From CAITSH01 sp945892985 (GTDB taxonomy: Bacteria; Pseudomonadota; Gammaproteobacteria; Burkholderiales; SG8-39): 64,000 nucleotides of DNA. The notes beneath the pieces were generated by a model, which saw only the letters and a program-made list of their open reading frames with translations, did no database searches and had not been told where the DNA came from. Of the stretch, positions 40,542 through 49,964 are shown piece after piece (within the stretch, counting starts at the first letter, position 1; every line of letters begins with the position of its first letter). The DNA lies in the NCBI GenBank assembly GCA_945892985.1, contig CAMDDU010000006.1, positions 62,001-126,000 on the forward strand, in the 5' to 3' direction. The position numbers were made by a program, and so were the translations under genes.

Positions 40542-42026
40542 ATGACCTCCGCAACACCCGCACCCTACACCCCGTCCGACTACGCCGCACTGCTGCAGGC
40601 AACGCCGGCTTCGAGCATCTACATCAACGGTGGCTTTGTAGAGACATCGGCCCGGCACAAGGTGTTCGGCAAGGCCGACACCGCACTGATCACCGAATGC
40701 GGCTACGCTTCGGCCAAGGACGTCGGCACGGCAGTCACAGCGGCGCGTGCCGCCTTTCGCGGCTGGTCGGCAAAACCTCCCGCGGAGCGCGCCAAAGTGC
40801 TGCAGGCGATGGCCGCGGCCTTGCAGTCGCGTTTTCGCGAATTCGTCGCACTCGAATCACATCATGGCGGCAAGACCATTGCCGATGCTGAAATAGACAT
40901 TCGCGCCAGCATCGCCACGCTGCAGTGGTACGCGGGCTGCGCCGAGCGCCTAGACGGGCGTGTGGTGGCGAGCGCCGAATCCACACACCGCTTCGTGCGG
41001 CGCGAGGCGCTGGGCGTATGCGGCCTGATCCTGCCGTGGAATTTTCCGCTGCTGCTGATGATCTGGAAACTTGCGCCGGCGCTGGCCGCCGGCAACACCG
41101 TGGTGGTCAAGCCGGCGAGTGAAACGCCGCTGTCCACACTCGCCTTCGCCGCGATTGCCTCAGCCGCCGGCCTGCCCGCAGGCGTGTTCAATGTCACGCC
41201 GGGCCCCGGCCGCGAGGTCGGCATGGCACTTGCCACGCACCCGGACATCGCGAAGGTATCCTTCACCGGTTCAACCGAAGTGGGGATACAGGTGGCGCAA
41301 GCCGCGGCAAAATCGGTCAAGCGCGTAACACTGGAGCTGGGCGGCAAATCCCCGGCAGTGATTTGCGATGACGCCGACATCGATCGCGCTGTCATGGGCA
41401 CAGCGGCAGGCGTGTTCGGCCATGCCGGGCAAAAGTGTGCCGCCCGCACGCGTTGCATCGTCATGGAATCGGTCGCTGATGAAGTCGTTGAAAAACTCGT
41501 CGCACGCGCAAAACTGTTAAAGACCGGCGACCCGATGGACGCCTCGACCACGCTGGGCCCGGTCATCAACAAGGCGGCGCAGCAAAACATCCTCGGGTAT
41601 TGCGATAGCGGCACGGCAGAGGGCGCAAAGCTGGTCTGCGGCGGCGGTGCACCGGCCGGACTTTCCGGACCTTACGTCGAGGCGACGATTTTCGACCACG
41701 CCAGCAACCAGATGAAAATCGCGCGCGAAGAAATTTTCGGTCCGGTGCTGGCGGTGATACGCGTCAAAGACATGGACGAGGCGATTGCAGTGGCCAATGA
41801 TTCAGACTACGGACTGGCCGCAACGGTATGGACGCGTTCGCTGTCGCGCGGCCACCAGATCGCGGCGAAAATTGAGGCCGGCACGGTATCGGTCAACACG
41901 CCGGCCGTCATCGGTATTGAAATGCCCTTCGGCGGCTACAAGATGAGTGGCTACGGCCGCGAATTGGGCATCGAAGGCCTGGACGCCTACCTGCAGCACA
42001 AGAGCGTGGTGATGGATATCTCCTGA
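40542..42026 (+). CDS. NAD(P)-dependent aldehyde dehydrogenase (locus A)
   Basis: Oxidises an aldehyde to the acid; 494 residues, ALDH superfamily. LPWNFPLLLMIWKLAPALAAGNTVVVKPASETPLS binds the cofactor, FTGSTEVG is the Rossmann turn, the general base lies in LELGGKSPAV, and the catalytic Cys in GHAGQKCAARTR. EIFGPVLAV and the C-terminal PFGGYKMSGYGRELG are typical. The broad family does not reveal the substrate. The pairing with an iron alcohol dehydrogenase suggests an alcohol-aldehyde-acid sequence in the pathway. Confidence 0.93.
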   Translation: MTSATPAPYTPSDYAALLQATPASSIYINGGFVETSARHKVFGKADTALITECGYASAKDVGTAVTAARAAFRGWSAKPPAERAKVLQAMAAALQSRFREFVALESHHGGKTIADAEIDIRASIATLQWYAGCAERLDGRVVASAESTHRFVRREALGVCGLILPWNFPLLLMIWKLAPALAAGNTVVVKPASETPLSTLAFAAIASAAGLPAGVFNVTPGPGREVGMALATHPDIAKVSFTGSTEVGIQVAQAAAKSVKRVTLELGGKSPAVICDDADIDRAVMGTAAGVFGHAGQKCAARTRCIVMESVADEVVEKLVARAKLLKTGDPMDASTTLGPVINKAAQQNILGYCDSGTAEGAKLVCGGGAPAGLSGPYVEATIFDHASNQMKIAREEIFGPVLAVIRVKDMDEAIAVANDSDYGLAATVWTRSLSRGHQIAAKIEAGTVSVNTPAVIGIEMPFGGYKMSGYGRELGIEGLDAYLQHKSVVMDIS

Positions 42027-42083
42027 GCACCGCGGTCGGCGCACGTCGTCCCCCCCGTAAATAATTTATCGCGAGGTACCAAC

Positions 42084-43265
42084 ATGCAAGACGCCCCCCA
42101 AGCCTTTACCTTTGTCCACTCCAACCGGCGCATCATCTCGGCCTGGGGCGGCCTCGACAAGCTCGGCGACCTCGCCAAGGAGGCCGGCACCAGCAAGCCG
42201 GCCGTCGTTATGGACGGCTTTTTCGAAAACAGCGAAATGGCCGCGCGTGTCGGCGCCATGCTGCAGGCGGCCTGCGGCAAGCCCGCTGCGTTTCATTTTG
42301 TGCCGGCGCATGAACCTGATACCGTGACCATTGAGGCCTGCGCAGCGTCGCTAGCGGCGGCCAGCCCCGATTTCATCGTCGCCATCGGTGGCGGCTCGGC
42401 CATGGACACCGCGAAGGTTGCGCGCCTGCTGTTGTCCAACCCGGGCACGGCAGAATCGGTGTCCGGCTTCGGCAAGCGCTTCAAACCGCATGCCAGCCTC
42501 CTGGTCGCCGTGCCAACCACTGCCGGTACTGGCAGTGAAGTGTCCGAATCGGCCGTCGCCGGCAAACCCGATTCCGCTATCAAGCTGATTTTTCGATCGC
42601 AGGAAATGACGCCGCAAATCGCGCTGCTTGACGCCAGCCTGTGTGTGTCAGCGCCGGCGACGGTCACAGCCGCCTCCGGCTACGACGCGGTGACGCATGC
42701 TGTCGAGGCCTACGTGTCAAAAGCCGCTTCAATCATGAGCGATCCGTTTGCTGAATCGGCAATGCGCCTGCTCGGGCAATGGCTGGTGACCGCCTACAAG
42801 GAACCGGCCCACCCGGCGGCGCGAAGCTGGTGCCTGATCGCCTCCTGCCAGGCGGCGATTGCCTTCAACAGCGCCAACCTGGGCCTCGCGCACGCTATCG
42901 CCGCGCCGCTTGGCGCGCTGCATCACGTCGCGCACGGCCTTGGCAACGCCCTGGCACTGCCGGCAGTCACCGCCTATAACGAGGCGAGCATGGGTGCGAA
43001 AGCCGCCGTGGTCGCCCGCGCCTTCGGCGCCACAACCGCGGCAGAGGGTCTGGCGCGACTGCGTCACGCGCTCGACCTTGACCTCAGCCTCGATCGTTTT
43101 GTTCCAAGTGATGAAGCGCGCGAAAAAGTCGCACAGGCGGCGATGAAAAGCGGCCAGGTGCGCATGAACCCGCGCCTCGCGACCATTGAAGACATGCGCG
43201 CTATTCTCGAATCCATGCGCACGCCGAACGGCGGCGCTGCGGCGGGGGTCAAGGTCGCGGCTTGA
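42084..43265 (+). CDS. Iron-containing alcohol dehydrogenase (locus A)
   Basis: NAD(P)-linked dehydrogenase or reductase of the group III (iron) family, 393 residues. The nucleotide-binding loop is IVAIGGGSAMDTAK and the Thr-rich loop VPTTAGTGSEV. Metal ligands are visible as Asp and His in SGYDAVTHAVEAYVS and His residues in GLAHAIAAPLGALHHVAHGLGNAL. This family includes both alcohol dehydrogenases and maleylacetate reductases; similarity in the N-terminal part fits a general alcohol dehydrogenase better. It sits between the ALDH and the hydrolase. Confidence 0.9.
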   Translation: MQDAPQAFTFVHSNRRIISAWGGLDKLGDLAKEAGTSKPAVVMDGFFENSEMAARVGAMLQAACGKPAAFHFVPAHEPDTVTIEACAASLAAASPDFIVAIGGGSAMDTAKVARLLLSNPGTAESVSGFGKRFKPHASLLVAVPTTAGTGSEVSESAVAGKPDSAIKLIFRSQEMTPQIALLDASLCVSAPATVTAASGYDAVTHAVEAYVSKAASIMSDPFAESAMRLLGQWLVTAYKEPAHPAARSWCLIASCQAAIAFNSANLGLAHAIAAPLGALHHVAHGLGNALALPAVTAYNEASMGAKAAVVARAFGATTAAEGLARLRHALDLDLSLDRFVPSDEAREKVAQAAMKSGQVRMNPRLATIEDMRAILESMRTPNGGAAAGVKVAA

Positions 43266-44194
43266 ACAAGCGCAGCCAATCCGGCCTGCAACCGCTCTCT
43301 GGCGCGCCGCAGTCGCTGCAACAGGCGATGGCCGCGATCGGCCCGGTCTGGGCGAGCAATATCCAGCAGCACAGTGACCTGACCAAAAAGGCCTACGCGC
43401 CGCTGCTCGCCGCCGCACCCAAGGGCGGCATCACCGTGACGCGCGACATCGCCTACGGCGCACACCCGCGCCAGGTGCTCGATGTGTTCCAACCGGCGCA
43501 TTGCAATAACGCACCGGTGGCGATATTCGTCCACGGCGGCGCCTTTATCCGCGGCGACAAGCGCACGAGCGACGAAATCTACGACAACGTTTTGTACTGG
43601 TTTGCACGCCAGGGCTACCTTGGCATCAATGTCGAATACCGCCTTGCGCCCGAAGCGGCGTACCCGGGCGGCGCCGACGACCTGGCACTGGCGATGGGCT
43701 GGCTGCATGCCAATGTGCAGCGCCATGGCGGCGACCCGGCGCACCTGTTTCTTCTCGGGCATTCGGCCGGCGGCACGCATGTCGCGAGTTATGCCTACGA
43801 CCGGGCTCTTGGCTACCAGGGCAGACATGTCACTGCAATGGTATTGATTTCCGCCAGACTGCGCGCCGACCAGTCGCCCGAGAACCCGAACGCGCCCGGC
43901 GTTAAAGCTTATTTTGGCGACGACATTACGCAATACGAGGCGCGCTCGCCGGTCAGCCACGTCAAGCATGGCGGCGGCGATCTGCCGGTGTTCATTGTCA
44001 ACGCCGAATTCGAAAACCCGCTGCTGGACGTCTACGGCCTCGAGCTCGCGCACAAGCTAAGCATCGGCCGGCGCCGCGCGCCGCGCTACCTCAGGCTGAC
44101 GCGGCACAACCACATGTCCATCGTCGCGCACTTCAACACCGAGGAAGACATCCTCGGGCGCGAGATCCTGGATTTTTTTGAGACGCTGCGCTGA
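43262..44194 (+). CDS. Alpha/beta hydrolase, HSL/esterase-like (locus A)
   Basis: Hydrolase of 310 residues, similar to carboxylesterases and arylformamidases. The oxyanion motif HGGAF lies in VAIFVHGGAFIRGDKR, the nucleophile elbow is LLGHSAGGTH, the acid is probably in VNAEFENPLLD and the His in LTRHNHMSIVAHF. The start is TTG at 43262, overlapping the Fe-ADH stop; an ATG at 43328 would drop 22 residues. Last gene of locus A, followed by hairpins at 44186-44228. It may release the pathway's ester or amide, or open a lactone. Confidence 0.85.
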   Translation: MNKRSQSGLQPLSGAPQSLQQAMAAIGPVWASNIQQHSDLTKKAYAPLLAAAPKGGITVTRDIAYGAHPRQVLDVFQPAHCNNAPVAIFVHGGAFIRGDKRTSDEIYDNVLYWFARQGYLGINVEYRLAPEAAYPGGADDLALAMGWLHANVQRHGGDPAHLFLLGHSAGGTHVASYAYDRALGYQGRHVTAMVLISARLRADQSPENPNAPGVKAYFGDDITQYEARSPVSHVKHGGGDLPVFIVNAEFENPLLDVYGLELAHKLSIGRRRAPRYLRLTRHNHMSIVAHFNTEEDILGREILDFFETLR

Positions 44195-44206
44195 GCGCAG
44201 ACTAAC

Positions 44207-44228
44207 AAAGGGACGATCAGCCCTTTTT
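44207..44228 (+). terminator. Terminator at the convergence of loci A and B
   Basis: AAAGGG (44207-44212) pairs with CCCTTT (44221-44226) over an eight-base loop and is followed by TT. Just before it, CTGCGC-TGA-GCGCAG (44186-44200) forms a tight hairpin containing the stop codon of the hydrolase gene. Confidence 0.5.
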
Positions 44229-44377
44229 ACATTCCGTAGTTCGCGACATCAAGCCATTCGGGCTAAGCCCGTCGGAGCCCTTCGATGCGCCTAAGCTAAT
44301 CCCGGAAGGGGACAGACTCAGGGCGAACCGATTGCAGATGAGGTCATCGGTTGCCGATAGGCCTGTGCGTCATCCCT

Positions 44378-44770
44378 TCAGTTTTTCAGCGCGACAGCCT
44401 CGACTTCGATTTTCCATTCCGGCTTGGCCAGCGCGCTGACGACGACCAGCGTCGAGGCCGGGCGGCTGTCGCCGAGAAATTTTCCGCGCACCGGCCCGAG
44501 TTGCGGCAGATCTGCCGCGTTGGTGAGGTAAGTCACCACCTTTACGAGATGCGACACATCCATCTGCGCCTCGCGCAACACCTCAACGAGGTTGCTCCAC
44601 ACCAGTTCGGCCTGCTCAACGAAATCCGCCGGCACACTGCCATCAAGACGCATCGCCACCTGACCCGACACGTGCAGCAATTGCCCGCTGGCCGGGCTGA
44701 GCACGGCCTGGCTGTAGGGACCGCCCGGTTGGATGACGGTTTTTGGATTGAGGTTGCGGCGTTGGTTCAT
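44378..44770 (-). CDS. RidA/YjgF-family protein (locus B)
   Basis: A 130-residue RidA-like protein; members hydrolyse reactive enamines/imines formed by PLP enzymes or deaminate pathway intermediates. VIQPGGPYSQAVLSPASGQLLHVSGQVA opens the fold, and the substrate-binding Arg (RPASTLVVV) and Glu (KIEVEAVAL) are present. Last gene of the minus-strand locus B, 141 bases after the Bug gene across a 7-bp tandem repeat. In catabolic operons such proteins often process an amino- or imino-intermediate, consistent with the amidase nearby. Confidence 0.87.
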   Translation of the reverse strand: MNQRRNLNPKTVIQPGGPYSQAVLSPASGQLLHVSGQVAMRLDGSVPADFVEQAELVWSNLVEVLREAQMDVSHLVKVVTYLTNAADLPQLGPVRGKFLGDSRPASTLVVVSALAKPEWKIEVEAVALKN

Positions 44771-44785
44771 GGCTGTTCCGTCTCT

Positions 44786-44827
44786 GGGTAATGGGTAATG
44801 GGTAATGGGTAATGGGTAATGGGTGAA
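44786..44827. repeat. 7-bp tandem repeat (GGGTAAT)
   Basis: Five perfect GGGTAAT units (44786-44820) plus a degenerate GGGTGAA, with related GGTAAAA/GGTGAAA units following to about 44850. It lies in the leader of the RidA-like gene. Confidence 0.9.
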
Positions 44828-44911
44828 AGGTAAAAGGTGAAACGTGAAAAATCCGCATGCGGACTCGCGGCTATTTTAACGAGGGCAGAGCCCTCCGGCA
44901 GTACTTATTGC

Positions 44912-45883
44912 TTATTGCGCGACAATGCCAGCGGCCTTGATCACCGCCGCCCACTTGCCCGCCTCCCCGCGCACAAAGCCGGCAAACTCCTCGGCCGAGC
45001 CCGATTCGGTCTCGACGCCCAGTTCGGCGAACTTGGCGCGGATATCGGGCAGTTTCATGATGGCGTTAAGTTCGGCATTAAGCCTGTCGACGATGGGCTT
45101 GGGCACGCCGGCCGGTCCGAAAAAACCGAACCATGCCGTGACCTCGTAGCCGGGGACGCCGGCCTCGCGCACCGTCGGTAGCTCGGGCAGCAGCGCGCTG
45201 CGCTTGGCGCCGGTCATGGCGAGGGCGCGCACCTTGCCCGACTTGATCTGCGGCATGGCCGTCAGCTGCAGGTCAAACATGGCATTGACCTGGCCGCCGA
45301 GCAAATCGTTGAGCGCCGGCGCGCTGCCCTTGTAGGGCACATGCAGCATCTTGATGCCGGCGGCCATGCCCAGCAGCTCACCGGCGAGATGGTTGGAGGT
45401 GCCGCTGCCGGCCGAGGCATACGTCACCTGGCCCGGTTTGGATTTGGCAAGCGCCACCAGTTCGGCGATGCTTTTCACCGGCACGCCGGGATGGACCAGC
45501 ACGACAAAGGGTATGGAGGCTATTTCGGCGATGGGCGTGAAATCCTTTACCGGGTCATAGCCCACGGCGTTGGTGGCCGGGCTCATGGCGTGCGAGCTCA
45601 CCGTCCCGAGCAGCAGCGTGTAACCGTCGGCCGGCGCTTCGGCAACCGCCTTGGCGCCTATCGACGCGCCCGCCCCCGGACGATTGTCGATGACAACAGG
45701 CTGGCCCAGGCGCTCGCCGAGTTTTTGCCCGACACTGCGCCCCAGTATGTCGGCCGAGCCGCCGGGCGGAAAAGGCACCACCATGCGCAGCGGTTTTGAT
45801 GGATAGGCTTGCGCCAGTGCCGCACCTGCGGCGAAGCACGCGACTAGCAGCAATGCATTGAGAACCCGCTTGCCTGGAATCAT
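44912..45883 (-). CDS. Bug/TctC-type periplasmic binding protein (locus B)
   Basis: Periplasmic receptor of 323 residues, the second Bug protein of the window. ATG at 45883 has GGAG eight bases upstream; the signal peptide ends FAAGAALAQA. Typical motifs: YPSKPLRMVVPFPPGGSADILGR, GQPVVIDNRPGAGASIGAKAVAEAPADGYTLLLG, HVPYKGSAPALNDLLGGQV and PTVREAGVPGYEVTAWFG. No TctAB genes are adjacent. Its position after the amidase suggests recognition of the same substrate class as the Liv-type receptor of this locus. Confidence 0.93.
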   Translation of the reverse strand: MIPGKRVLNALLLVACFAAGAALAQAYPSKPLRMVVPFPPGGSADILGRSVGQKLGERLGQPVVIDNRPGAGASIGAKAVAEAPADGYTLLLGTVSSHAMSPATNAVGYDPVKDFTPIAEIASIPFVVLVHPGVPVKSIAELVALAKSKPGQVTYASAGSGTSNHLAGELLGMAAGIKMLHVPYKGSAPALNDLLGGQVNAMFDLQLTAMPQIKSGKVRALAMTGAKRSALLPELPTVREAGVPGYEVTAWFGFFGPAGVPKPIVDRLNAELNAIMKLPDIRAKFAELGVETESGSAEEFAGFVRGEAGKWAAVIKAAGIVAQ

Positions 45884-45954
45884 GGTCTTTCTCCGCAACA
45901 TAAAATCAAGCTTGCACCGGCACCCGCTGTAGCCGCCCGCGGGAACAGGCATAG

Positions 45955-45987
45955 TCTGGAAACCCTTGTCTGGCGGGACTTTCCAGT
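45955..45987. repeat. 33-bp palindrome-ended element, copy 3
   Basis: CTGGAAA (45956-45962) and TTTCCAG (45980-45986) flank a 17-base core that begins CCCTTG, the same arm sequence and core length as the copy at 26668-26700. Lies between the amidase and Bug genes. Confidence 0.65.
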
Positions 45988-45989
45988 CA

Positions 45990-47408
45990 TCATGTCCCTG
46001 CCGCAGCGCGGTTTTCAGTCAATCCTTCGAACGCCGCCGCCACCGCCAGCAGGCGCGCATCGGAAAATTTCGGACCGGCGAACTGCAGGCCAACCGGCAA
46101 ACCGGCGGCATGCCCGCAATGTACGCTAACCGCCGGCATGTGCACCAGATTGACCGGGCAGGTGAAGCCGATCAGATTGCGGTTGGCCTCGCCCAGCGTA
46201 TCGCCGTCCGGGTAGAACTCGCCCACCGCCGGTGCGACCACTGGCGAGGTCGGTGACAGCAGCATGTCGTGCGACTTGAATATGCGCAGCAGGTCTGCGC
46301 CCAGGCGGTTGCGCTCGTCGAGTAGAAACTGCAGATCCTCGGGCGTGATGCTGGCGGCAAAGTCGAGCATGCTCGCCACCGCCGGCGGATCGTCGTCGCG
46401 CCGCTTGCTCGCGCGCAGGCGCAGGCCGGCCTGGATCATGTAGGGCCGGAAGGGATCGCGGCAGACGGTGGCGATGCGCGTCACTGTCGCGCCGGCACGC
46501 GCCATGGCCTCGACTGCGGCATCGACAAGGGCTGCAACTGCTGCGTCGACCTTCTGGTAACCGTAATCGGGACTGTAGGCGACGCGCAGGCCCTTCAAGC
46601 TGGCGCCGGCCAGCGCCGCAACGTAGTCGGTGTCATCGACCGGCAACTCCATCCAGTCGCGCCCGTCCGCTCGGGCGATGACGTTCATGGCATGCGCGCA
46701 ATCGCGCGCGCTGCGCGCCAGAGGCCCGGCCACGGTACGGTCGGTCTGGCCCGGATGGTAGGGAACGCGCCCGAGGGTAGGCTTGTGCCCGGCGATACCG
46801 GTGAAAGAAGCCGGCAGGCGGATCGAGCCGCCGCCGTCCGAACCGATGGCAATGGTGCACAGGCCTGCCGAGGCCGCCGCCGCGCCGCCACCGCTGGATC
46901 CACCGGGCGAGCGTGCGGTGTCGCAGGGATTGCGCGTGATGCCGAAGGCGCGCGTGTGGGTCACCGGAATCACCGACAACTCCGGCATAGTGGTCTTGCC
47001 CAGAATCAACGCACCGGCTTCGCGCAGCCGCGCCGTCACCGGCGAATCCTGCGTCGCCAGGCTTGCCGCGCTTGCACTCGTGAGGGACATGCCGCGCGGA
47101 CTGGCCATGCCGGCGACATCGATGTGGTCCTTGATGGCCACCGGCACGCCGTCTAGGGCGGACTTTGCCGTCCCGTCGCGATGGCGTGACTCGGAGGCGC
47201 GCGCCGCTTGCAGTGCCCCTGCCTCGTCCAGCGCGTAATAGGCGGCAAGACGCGGATTGACGCGTGCGATACGCGCGAACATCGCCTGCGCCACCGTCAG
47301 CGGTGACAGCGTGCCGCAGCGATACGCCCCGACGAGTTGATCCACCGAATAAAAACACAGCGGGTCATCGGGCACGCCGGCATCGGGCTTGTCAAAACGT
47401 TCAGTCAT
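45990..47408 (-). CDS. Amidase-signature hydrolase (locus B)
   Basis: Amide hydrolase of 472 residues with the Ser-cisSer-Lys triad: Lys in GVPVAIKDHIDVAGM, the cis-Ser region SPGGSSGGGAAAASAGL and the nucleophile in IAIGSDGGGSIRLPASFTG. ATG at 47408 has AGGAAAG upstream and lies seven bases after the livF stop; a slightly longer start (47429) would overlap livF. The N-terminus resembles AtzF/GatA-like enzymes. It probably removes ammonia from an amide substrate or intermediate imported by the adjacent transporter. Confidence 0.93.
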   Translation of the reverse strand: MTERFDKPDAGVPDDPLCFYSVDQLVGAYRCGTLSPLTVAQAMFARIARVNPRLAAYYALDEAGALQAARASESRHRDGTAKSALDGVPVAIKDHIDVAGMASPRGMSLTSASAASLATQDSPVTARLREAGALILGKTTMPELSVIPVTHTRAFGITRNPCDTARSPGGSSGGGAAAASAGLCTIAIGSDGGGSIRLPASFTGIAGHKPTLGRVPYHPGQTDRTVAGPLARSARDCAHAMNVIARADGRDWMELPVDDTDYVAALAGASLKGLRVAYSPDYGYQKVDAAVAALVDAAVEAMARAGATVTRIATVCRDPFRPYMIQAGLRLRASKRRDDDPPAVASMLDFAASITPEDLQFLLDERNRLGADLLRIFKSHDMLLSPTSPVVAPAVGEFYPDGDTLGEANRNLIGFTCPVNLVHMPAVSVHCGHAAGLPVGLQFAGPKFSDARLLAVAAAFEGLTENRAAAGT

Positions 47409-47415
47409 GGCTTTC

Positions 47416-48121
<706 letters not shown>

Positions 48122-48129
<8 letters not shown>

Positions 48130-48961
48130 GCGCAGTGCCCGCAGCCCCGACGTTCATCCTTTGGGCATCGGCGTCGGTACCAAGATAGGCGGCAATGACC
48201 TCGGGGTGCGCGCGCACCGCCGCCGGTTCGCCCTCGGCGATGCGCCTGCCGAAATTGAGCACCAGGATGTCGTGGCTGATGGCCATCACCACGCGCATAT
48301 TGTGTTCCACGAGCAGTACCGTCACGCCCTCGGCGTTGATGGCGCGGATCACCTCGGCGACGCGCCCGGCTTCGGCGGCGGGCAGGCCGGCGGTGGGCTC
48401 ATCGAGCAACAGCAGCTTGGGTTCGGAGGCGAGTGCGCGCGCAATCTCAACAATCTTCAGGTCACCGAAGGACAGCGCCGACACCGGCGAATCGGCCTTG
48501 GCGGCAAGCCCGACGCGCCCGAGCAGCGCCCGCGCCTTGTCGCGCGCCTGCGCCTCCTCGCGCCGCCCCGAGGGCAGGCGCAGCAATGCGTTGAACACGC
48601 CGGACTTGAGGCGGGTGTGCATGCCCACCACGACGTTCTCGAGCACGCTCATGCCCGAAAAGACCTGCAGGTTCTGGAAGGTGCGCGCCAAGCCGCGTTG
48701 CACGCGCTCGTGCGCCGCGGTGGCGGTGACATCCTCGCCGGCCAGCAGCACGCGGCCCGAGGACGGTGCCTGCACGCCGGAAATGACATTGAACAGCGTG
48801 GTCTTGCCCGCGCCATTGGGGCCAATCACCGCCTTGATGGCGCCGCGCGGCACGGCGAAATCAAGATCGGCCACCGCCGTCAGCCCGCCGAAAGACACCG
48901 AGACGCCGCGCACTTCTATGATGGCGTCCGCTATGCTGTCTTCCACTATGCCGTCGTCCAT
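48122..48961 (-). CDS. livG: Liv-type ABC transporter ATPase LivG (locus B)
   Basis: ATPase of 279 residues. An N-terminal stretch MDDGIVEDSIADAIIEV precedes the fold. Walker A GPNGAGKTTLFNVISG, RTFQNLQVFSGMSVLENVVVGMH (LivG hallmark), a reduced signature SALSFGDLKIVEIARAL and Walker B LLLLDEPTAGLP. Here LivG is separate from LivM, unlike locus A. It shares one base with the livM stop. Confidence 0.94.
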
Positions 48962-49947
48962 CAGGGCGTCCCCTTGCGCGCACGCCGCCGCGTCGATAGC
49001 CGCAGCACGCGTTCACGCAGCAAATCGAGCGCGCCGCCAAGGCCGCGCGGGAAAAACAGCAACACCAGCACCAGGCTGACGCCATAAACCAGCAGTTCGA
49101 GGTCACCGAAGGAGCGCAGCAATTCGGGCAGCACGGTATAGATCAGCGCACCGATGAAAGCGCCCCACCAGTGGCCGGTGCCGCCGAGGGCGACCATTAC
49201 CACCAGCATGGTGCTGGCCATGAAGTCAAAGGAATCGGGCGAGACAAAGGCGTTGTGGTGGGCGTAAAGACAGCCGGCCAGCGCGGCCAGCATGGCGCTG
49301 ACGACAAACACCAGAATTTTGTACTTGTGCACGTTGACACCCATGCACTCGGCGCCGACCTCGGCCGTGGACAGCGCGCGCAGCGCGCGACCGGTGCGCG
49401 AGTCAAGCAGGTTCAAGAGCAGCAGCATGGCGACGCCGACCGCGATCAGCGCCAGAAAATAAAACGCACGGTCGGAATCGAGCTTGAGCCCGAAAATCGC
49501 GTACGGCGGAATGTTGACAAGGCCGTTGGGGCCGCCGGTCCAGTCACGCAGTTCAACGAACAGCACCGATGCAATGGCATTGAAACCTAGCGTCGCCATC
49601 GCGAGGTAGTGGCCGCGCAGGCGCAGCGTGGGCCAACCGACAATAAAGGCGACCAGGCCGGTAAAAGCCAGCGCCACGGGCAGGCCTATCCACGGGGAGA
49701 TGCCGTACTTGGCGCCGAGCACACCGCTGACATAGGCGCCGATGCCAAAAAATGCGCCGTGCGCCAGCGATATCTGCCCGCTATAACCCATCAACAGGTT
49801 GAGGCTGGCAATCAGCAACAGGTTGGTCAACCACAACGTGGCGAGGTTGAGCCAGTAGCTGTTGGGCATGATCCAGGGCAGCGCGACCAGCAACAGCCAC
49901 AGGATGCCGAGGCCGCGGTAAGTGGCGGCAGAGATTTGTGCGTGCAT
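48961..49947 (-). CDS. livM: Liv-type ABC transporter permease LivM (locus B)
   Basis: Second transmembrane subunit, 328 residues. It contains LLIASLNLLMGYSGQISLAHGAFFGIGAYVSGVL and STAEVGAECMGVNVHKYKILVFVVSAMLAALAGCLYAHH, the LivM hallmarks. ATG at 49947 begins MHAQISAATYRGLGILW; the open frame farther upstream is inside livH on another frame. The Arg-rich C-terminal tail is cytoplasmic. Confidence 0.92.
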   Translation of the reverse strand: MHAQISAATYRGLGILWLLLVALPWIMPNSYWLNLATLWLTNLLLIASLNLLMGYSGQISLAHGAFFGIGAYVSGVLGAKYGISPWIGLPVALAFTGLVAFIVGWPTLRLRGHYLAMATLGFNAIASVLFVELRDWTGGPNGLVNIPPYAIFGLKLDSDRAFYFLALIAVGVAMLLLLNLLDSRTGRALRALSTAEVGAECMGVNVHKYKILVFVVSAMLAALAGCLYAHHNAFVSPDSFDFMASTMLVVMVALGGTGHWWGAFIGALIYTVLPELLRSFGDLELLVYGVSLVLVLLFFPRGLGGALDLLRERVLRLSTRRRARKGTP

Positions 49948-49964
49948 ATATCGGGTCCTGTCGC

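Noticed and set aside
44229..44377. Possible insertion-sequence remnant (GGGGACAGACTC-type phrase)
   Set aside because: Only a short phrase resembles sequences near some transposable elements; no inverted ends or transposase fragment was found.
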